Positions 58,351 to 64,000 of a stretch of DNA of 64,000 nucleotides are shown piece after piece. The position numbers and the translations under genes were made by a program. Origin of the DNA: Diabrotica undecimpunctata (Eukaryota; Arthropoda; Insecta; Coleoptera; Chrysomelidae); NCBI RefSeq assembly GCF_040954645.1, contig NC_092807.1:54842239-54906238 (forward strand), given 5' to 3'. How positions within the stretch are numbered: the first letter of the stretch is position 1; every line of letters starts with the position of its first letter. The notes beneath the pieces were generated by a model. It searched no databases. It was not told where the DNA came from and saw nothing but the letters and a program-made list of their open reading frames with translations.

Positions 58351-58900
58351 CAGGGTGTTTCGTAGGTCGATAAAAAAGGGATAATAGGGGACGCCATTTG
58401 CAAATTTTTTTGCTAATAATGTATCGCTCAAACTGTTAGGGTTTCCGAAATAAAGTTAAATTTGTCAATATTCGAAAATAAGGCTGCTCGTCTATTTTAG
58501 TTTTAAAAAGAATTATCTAAGCGAGATACTTCCCTGACATACAAAATGCCTTACGTATTACTTGCTCAGATTGCAAAAACCCTTCGTTGAATCTTAATGC
58601 ATTGTTAAAATAACCTTCAATAATGAAACGAGTAAGAAAGGCAAAACACAACAACGATACATCATGCTTTTTGCAACATTTATTATGCCTTATTAAGTAT
58701 AAATTTCAGAAAACAGTCATTGTTGTTCTAAATGAGAACCACCATTCCTAATGCACGCTCTTGCCCTACATCGTATTTCTGATGTGGTTACTTTTAACCT
58801 CAGTTCTGTCCTTATAATGTCAGCTGCTTCGATAATCCTTTCCATAAATAGGCGTCACCTATTATCCCTTAAAAAATTTCCATCGACCTACCAAACACCT

Positions 58901-58902
<2 letters not shown>
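58351..58902 (-). mobile_element. 552-bp TIR element with transposase C-terminal remnant, TA target
   Basis: The ends 'cagggtgtttcgtaggtcga' and, reversed, 'caaggtgtttggtaggtcga' continue as 'aagggataatagg'-type repeats for about 50 bp. TA flanks both sides within (TA)n arrays. On the minus strand, MERIIEAADIIRTELRLKVT then SEIRCRARACIRNGGSHLEQ near 58845-58730 resembles the C-terminus of a mariner-like transposase. It is an internally deleted, non-autonomous Tc1/mariner-type copy. Confidence 0.7.

Positions 58903-58965
<63 letters not shown>
58903..58965. repeat. (TA)n array
   Basis: About 63 bp, abutting the right end of the TIR element. Together with 58153-58350 it was probably one array before the insertion. 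Confidence 0.93.
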
Positions 58966-58970
<5 letters not shown>

Positions 58971-59669
58971 TATGGCACCCATATTGGAGTCATTATTAAG
59001 AGCGTTATGGTTCCGTTCGAGTTCGGGGTATTAATCTGCCTACTCGTGACTTGGCTGTCTCTATTAATTGGAACTATTTCCGACGAGATGGAATATGAAG
59101 AAATAAACGAAATGTTTTAAAAATAATTTGCTTAGAATATCATTGAATTAAATTAAATAATAAAAGAGATTTAGTAGTTGATTTTTCTTTCTAAATCTGT
59201 ATGAAAACATAAATCCTACTTTAACTCGGAAAAGAAAAATAAAATTGTATTCATAAGAAAAGTAATGCAAATAAATATTAATACCTAAATATTTCATGCA
59301 ATATAAAAAGTTTCCGCCTTTTTCGAAATTGTATGCCAACTTTCAATACTTATGTAGCTCCATCAATTGTTGATAAATTGTACAGAAATAGAAAAAGTTA
59401 AAATTTCTAGTTCATTTTCTTATTTCTTTTTCGGTGGAAACAACTTGTTTTCCGCATAAGGAAAGTTTCCAACTTTTGATATAGCCGAAGATTACTGTCT
59501 AAAAGTTTATGCCATTTTGGAAAGTTCGGATGTGTATACCCTTGCTTTTCAATGTTGTGACGGAACTAGTTTTCTAAGTGACGATTTACGTAATATATAA
59601 CAGATTCATTAAATATGAGACAATATGTATAAAGAGCTTAACATAACATACATTGTATAATTTGTTATT
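58966..59669. other. AT-rich interval, nothing recognised
   Basis: No coding or repeat family assigned. Confidence 0.4.
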
Positions 59670-60929
<1,260 letters not shown>

Positions 60930-62920
60930 CTCAATGGCATCTCAGAAGTCTTATCTATAAAGAAATTGAAATGTCCCTGCTTCAGAGTAATTTTTTTAGT
61001 CTGTTGAAAGACTTTCTAGCCTATCCTATTCTTGCCTTAATCTCTTCTGTGTACTCATTATTTTCGTTAATTATTGTACCCAGATATTTATATTTTTCAA
61101 CTTTTTTAATTTGTTCTCCATGTATTGTTATATTTTCTTGGCGCTGTTGGGTTTTTGAAATTACCATAAATTGTGTCTTTTTTGTGTTTAGAGACAGTCC
61201 GTTTTCTTCACTGACTTCTACCACTCTGTCAAACATTTGTTGTAAATCCTCAAGACATTCCGCTAATAAAATATTATTGATTGTTCGGCTATTTACTTTT
61301 ATTCCCATAGTTAGTTCTTCTAGTGCTTCCTGGATTATTTCCTCTAAAGACAAATTAAACAGAGTAGGAGACAGGACATAGCCCTGCCTGACGCCTCTCT
61401 TAATCTGTATTTCATTTGAAAAGACGTTGTTTTCTATTACCACAGCGATATCATTATAATAGATAGCGCTAATGATCCTGATGTCTCTCATATCTAAGTT
61501 TTTCTTTTCAAGTAATTCGATAAGACAGTTATGTCTGACCTTATCGAAGGCTTTGTTGTAATTCAAGAAACATATACTGGCTGATTAACATCGATGCACC
61601 TTTGCACAAGTACATTCACAGCGGACAGGGCTACCCTCGTTCCCAGTGCATTTCTAAATCCAAATTGTGTGTCACTTATGTCCTGCTTAAGTTTGTTGTG
61701 TATTCTCCGGTGCATAATTTTTAAAAATATTTTAAACGTATGACTCATTAAACTTATTATCCGGTGGTCTTAGCATTCTTTTGCATTTGGTTTTTTTGAT
61801 AGTGTTATGAATGTTGACATCAGCCAATCTTTGGGAATGATTCCTGTACTGTATATTGTATTGAATAAGTCGACCAATATTCCAATTTGCTGTTCTTCTA
61901 TTAACCGTATTATGTCTAGGTAATTCGTCAGGACCTGTTGCCTTGTTGTTCTTTGTTCGCTTTATCGCCTCTAATACCTCATCTTCTATTATGTCTGGGC
62001 CGTTGTCGAACTTTTGCTGCTCTAGTACTCTCTCAGTCCATTCGTCTTTAAATAGCTCTTGAATATATTCCTGCCATCTTTTAAGCCTGTCACCGACATC
62101 TATAATTATTTTGCCGTTTTTATCCAGCAGTATGTTTGAGTTTTTATTAATATTAGTGCCTGTTATTTCCCTAATTCTTTTATGAAGGTTTAAGTTATCA
62201 TGTTTCTTTACCAACTGCTCAATCTCTTCGCATCTGTCACTATACCATCTTTTCTTTGCATCTCTGATCTTTCTCCTTATCTCTGTGTGTATAATATTAT
62301 ACATGTTTTTGTCTTTGGTTTTATAAGATCTCCTTGATTCAATGAGATCCAGAATCTCATCGGTCATCCATTCATTTTTATTTTTGATCAGCTTAGGTGT
62401 TAGTGTTGTCTCACATGTGCGTATAAGAGCATCTTTCAACATATGCTATTCTCTGTTCGCATCTTCACTAGCAATAATTTCTATTTTGGTGAGCTCTTAT
62501 TTAATTTTTAGTGTTACTTGCTCTGTTATTGATCAAACGGGATAGTAGTTGTAGCCTCCCTACTTTAGTTTTAGCCACAAGATTTTTTAGAATAATTCTA
62601 AACCTTTCTACAACTGGGTTGTGATCTGATCTCACATCAGCTCCGGGGTATGATTTTACTGATTTTATGAAATTTCGGTATAGTATATAGAAGGTAGTCA
62701 ATTTGGTTTCTGATGACGTTATGTTGGTTGTCTGCTGGAGATTTGCATGAATATAGTCTCTTGGGCGGCAGATCATAATAAGTATTCGCGACAATAAAAT
62801 CGGTCTCTTGGCAGAATTGAGCCAATCTGTCTCCTCTCTCGTTACGGGTGCCCAGTCCAATAAAATCACCTTGACTTCCTCTACCGATTTTTGCATTTAG
62901 ATCTTAATTATGGTCTAGAT
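60930..62920 (-). pseudogene. RTE-clade retrotransposon copy, both ends truncated, FADD box deleted
   Basis: From 62920 downward: endonuclease DRLAQFCQETDFIVANTYYD, KRLYSCKSPADNQHNVIRNQ, SYPGADVRSDHNPV; linker frame 61732-62442 (WMTDEILDLIESRRSYKTKD, ATGPDELPR); RT frames 61563-61748 (DTQFGFRNALGTRVAL) and 61021-61566 (NYNKAFDKVRHNCLIELLEK, RGVRQGYVLSPTLFNL). There TINNI is followed directly by LLAECLEDL, so the seven or so residues holding the catalytic F/YADD are missing. The C-terminal region stops after ARKSFNRLKK near 60990, without the usual GAA-rich 3' end. It cannot be active. Confidence 0.85.
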
Positions 62921-62999
62921 TATGATCTAAATTTGGAATGTTGTCGGACAACAAATAAAAGTTTTTGTTGAGATTAAATAATATCCTTATTCCTTTATT

Positions 63000-63900
63000 T
63001 CAGTGACGCCTTTGATGTAAGGAAAAAAAGTTTTCCTACGATGAGGTTCTGAGTCTTTGGGTTAAGATTGAGTGGGAGATTGTTGTCTGTAGCTGCTTCT
63101 ATTGATGTAATTTGCATATTGGATGAAAGGTGCTTTTAAATTAGAGAGCTCAGCATGTCTATTTGCATCATAGCAAAGGCGTATTGATCTGGATACTAGG
63201 GTATTATTAACTGAATTAATTTATAAACATGCAAGATTTGTTAGCATTCAAGTGGCGATTGATATGGGTGAGTTTTCGATAAACAGAATGATGAAAACCT
63301 TATTGATTTTTCTTTATGATAACGTTGAGAAATTGTAGGGATGGATCAGTTTTCACCTCCATCGTGAACTACTTACTAGGATGTAAACCATTCAGATGGG
63401 TTTAAAAAGACACCAAAGCATCCCTGCCATGGGACCAAATGGCGAATATATCATCAACATATTGTAGCTAACATGTGTTTTTGAGCATTGATGTGGATAG
63501 TGCTCTGGTATCGTAGACTTCCATAAGAATATTGCCAATTACTGTAAATAATGGGGAGCCCATTGGGGTACCAATTATTTGTCTGTAGAATTAATTTTGG
63601 AAGATAAAATAAATGTTGGACATATAATATTTAATAAGAGATAAGTGGTCCTGATGGATATTGTATTTACTTTTCGAAATGGTTAGAGTTTCGTCTATAG
63701 GAATGCTCGCAAAGAGTGAAACGATATCGAAACTTACTAGAATGTCTGTCGGTGAGATAGGGTATTGATTAAAAAGTTCGATGAAAAGAACAGAATTTTT
63801 GACGAAGGATGAAGACATTTCAATAAACAAAATATATCTACTAGTTGGCAACTCTACTCTGTCATGTTACCTTAATGGATAAGTAGGGAGAACTCAATAG
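63000..63900 (-). pseudogene. Penelope-like element, reverse transcriptase part
   Basis: The frame 63591-63851 has SSSFVKNSVLFIELFNQYPI then DILVSFDIVSLFASIPIDET, the Asp-containing FDVVSLFTNIP block of Penelope-like RTs. Downstream, with frame changes, GSPLGSPLSPVIANIFMEV-like sequence near 63560-63500 and QYVDDIFAIW at 63437-63466 supply the YVDD active-site box, followed by LNVIIKKNQ and SVYRKLTHINRH. The GIY-YIG endonuclease is not seen. It is cut near 63000 next to an RTE copy and broken by frameshifts. Confidence 0.75.
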
Positions 63901-64000
63901 AAAGGGAGATTACTTTTTATAATGTCTTTTTGTTATTTAAGCTGTTTTTTTTTGTTGAAAATTCATTTATATTGTTAAAGCTTTCTCTGAGAAAGTAAAT

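Noticed and set aside
58047..58384. Open frames over the TA array (also at 56674-56940, 58751-58999 and 59586-59988)
   Set aside because: They encode Ile-Tyr repeats and exist only because TA repeats lack stops.

Overview
This is AT-rich eukaryotic nuclear DNA, almost certainly from an insect. The evidence is the mix of transposable elements (RTE-, Jockey- and I-type non-LTR elements, Ty3/Gypsy LTR elements, Penelope-like elements, piggyBac, Tc1/mariner) together with one recognisable host exon encoding part of a Dpr-type (defective proboscis extension response) immunoglobulin domain, a family typical of arthropods. No bacterial genes, rRNA, tRNA or CRISPR array were seen.

The only host coding sequence I can support is a 128-bp exon on the minus strand at 21699-21826, with good splice sites on both sides. 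The rest of the window reads as intergenic or, more likely, very large intronic sequence filled with mobile elements.

Layout. 1-2000: a Tc1-like transposase (-) broken by a 1.17-kb insertion. 3016-6660: two decayed RTE copies (-). 6791-7330: a mariner/IS630-type fragment (-). 7640-9856: a decayed transposase of an unnamed arthropod family (+) with an RTE 3' end inside it. 9857-10373: a tandem duplication. 10553-11428: a deleted piggyBac. 12634-13283: a truncated Jockey copy with a perfect target duplication. 14215-18415: RTE, Gypsy-gag and Jockey remnants (+). 19352-21441: a piggyBac-like relic with palindromic termini. 23449-24261: a long-TIR MITE with an internal hairpin. 24520-29545: an I-clade LINE (-) split by a piggyBac (24744-26619) and by an RTE copy (26753-28738). 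31131-32190: a second copy of the unnamed transposase family. 32430-38363: a full-length Gypsy element with visually identical 368-bp LTRs but several coding breaks. 38470-40972: a complete piggyBac unit with 13-bp TIRs and TTAA ends. 41229-43215: an RTE copy (-) interrupted by a 0.6-kb near-perfect palindrome. 45341-47885: further LINE pieces. 48149-56701: a second full-length Gypsy element (-) with visually identical 1430-bp LTRs and apparently intact gag and pol joined by a -1 frameshift site. 56840-58040: the 3' end of a Penelope-like element with a GIY-YIG endonuclease and a hammerhead-ribozyme-like core. 58351-58902: a short TIR element between (TA)n arrays. 60930-62920: an RTE copy (-). 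63000-63900: Penelope-like reverse transcriptase (-).

The elements are layered in time. The I-clade LINE is older than the RTE and piggyBac copies inserted in it. The two LTR elements are the youngest residents, and the element at 48149-56701 is the best candidate for a still-mobile copy. All similarity calls come from reading translated motifs by eye; no database search was run.
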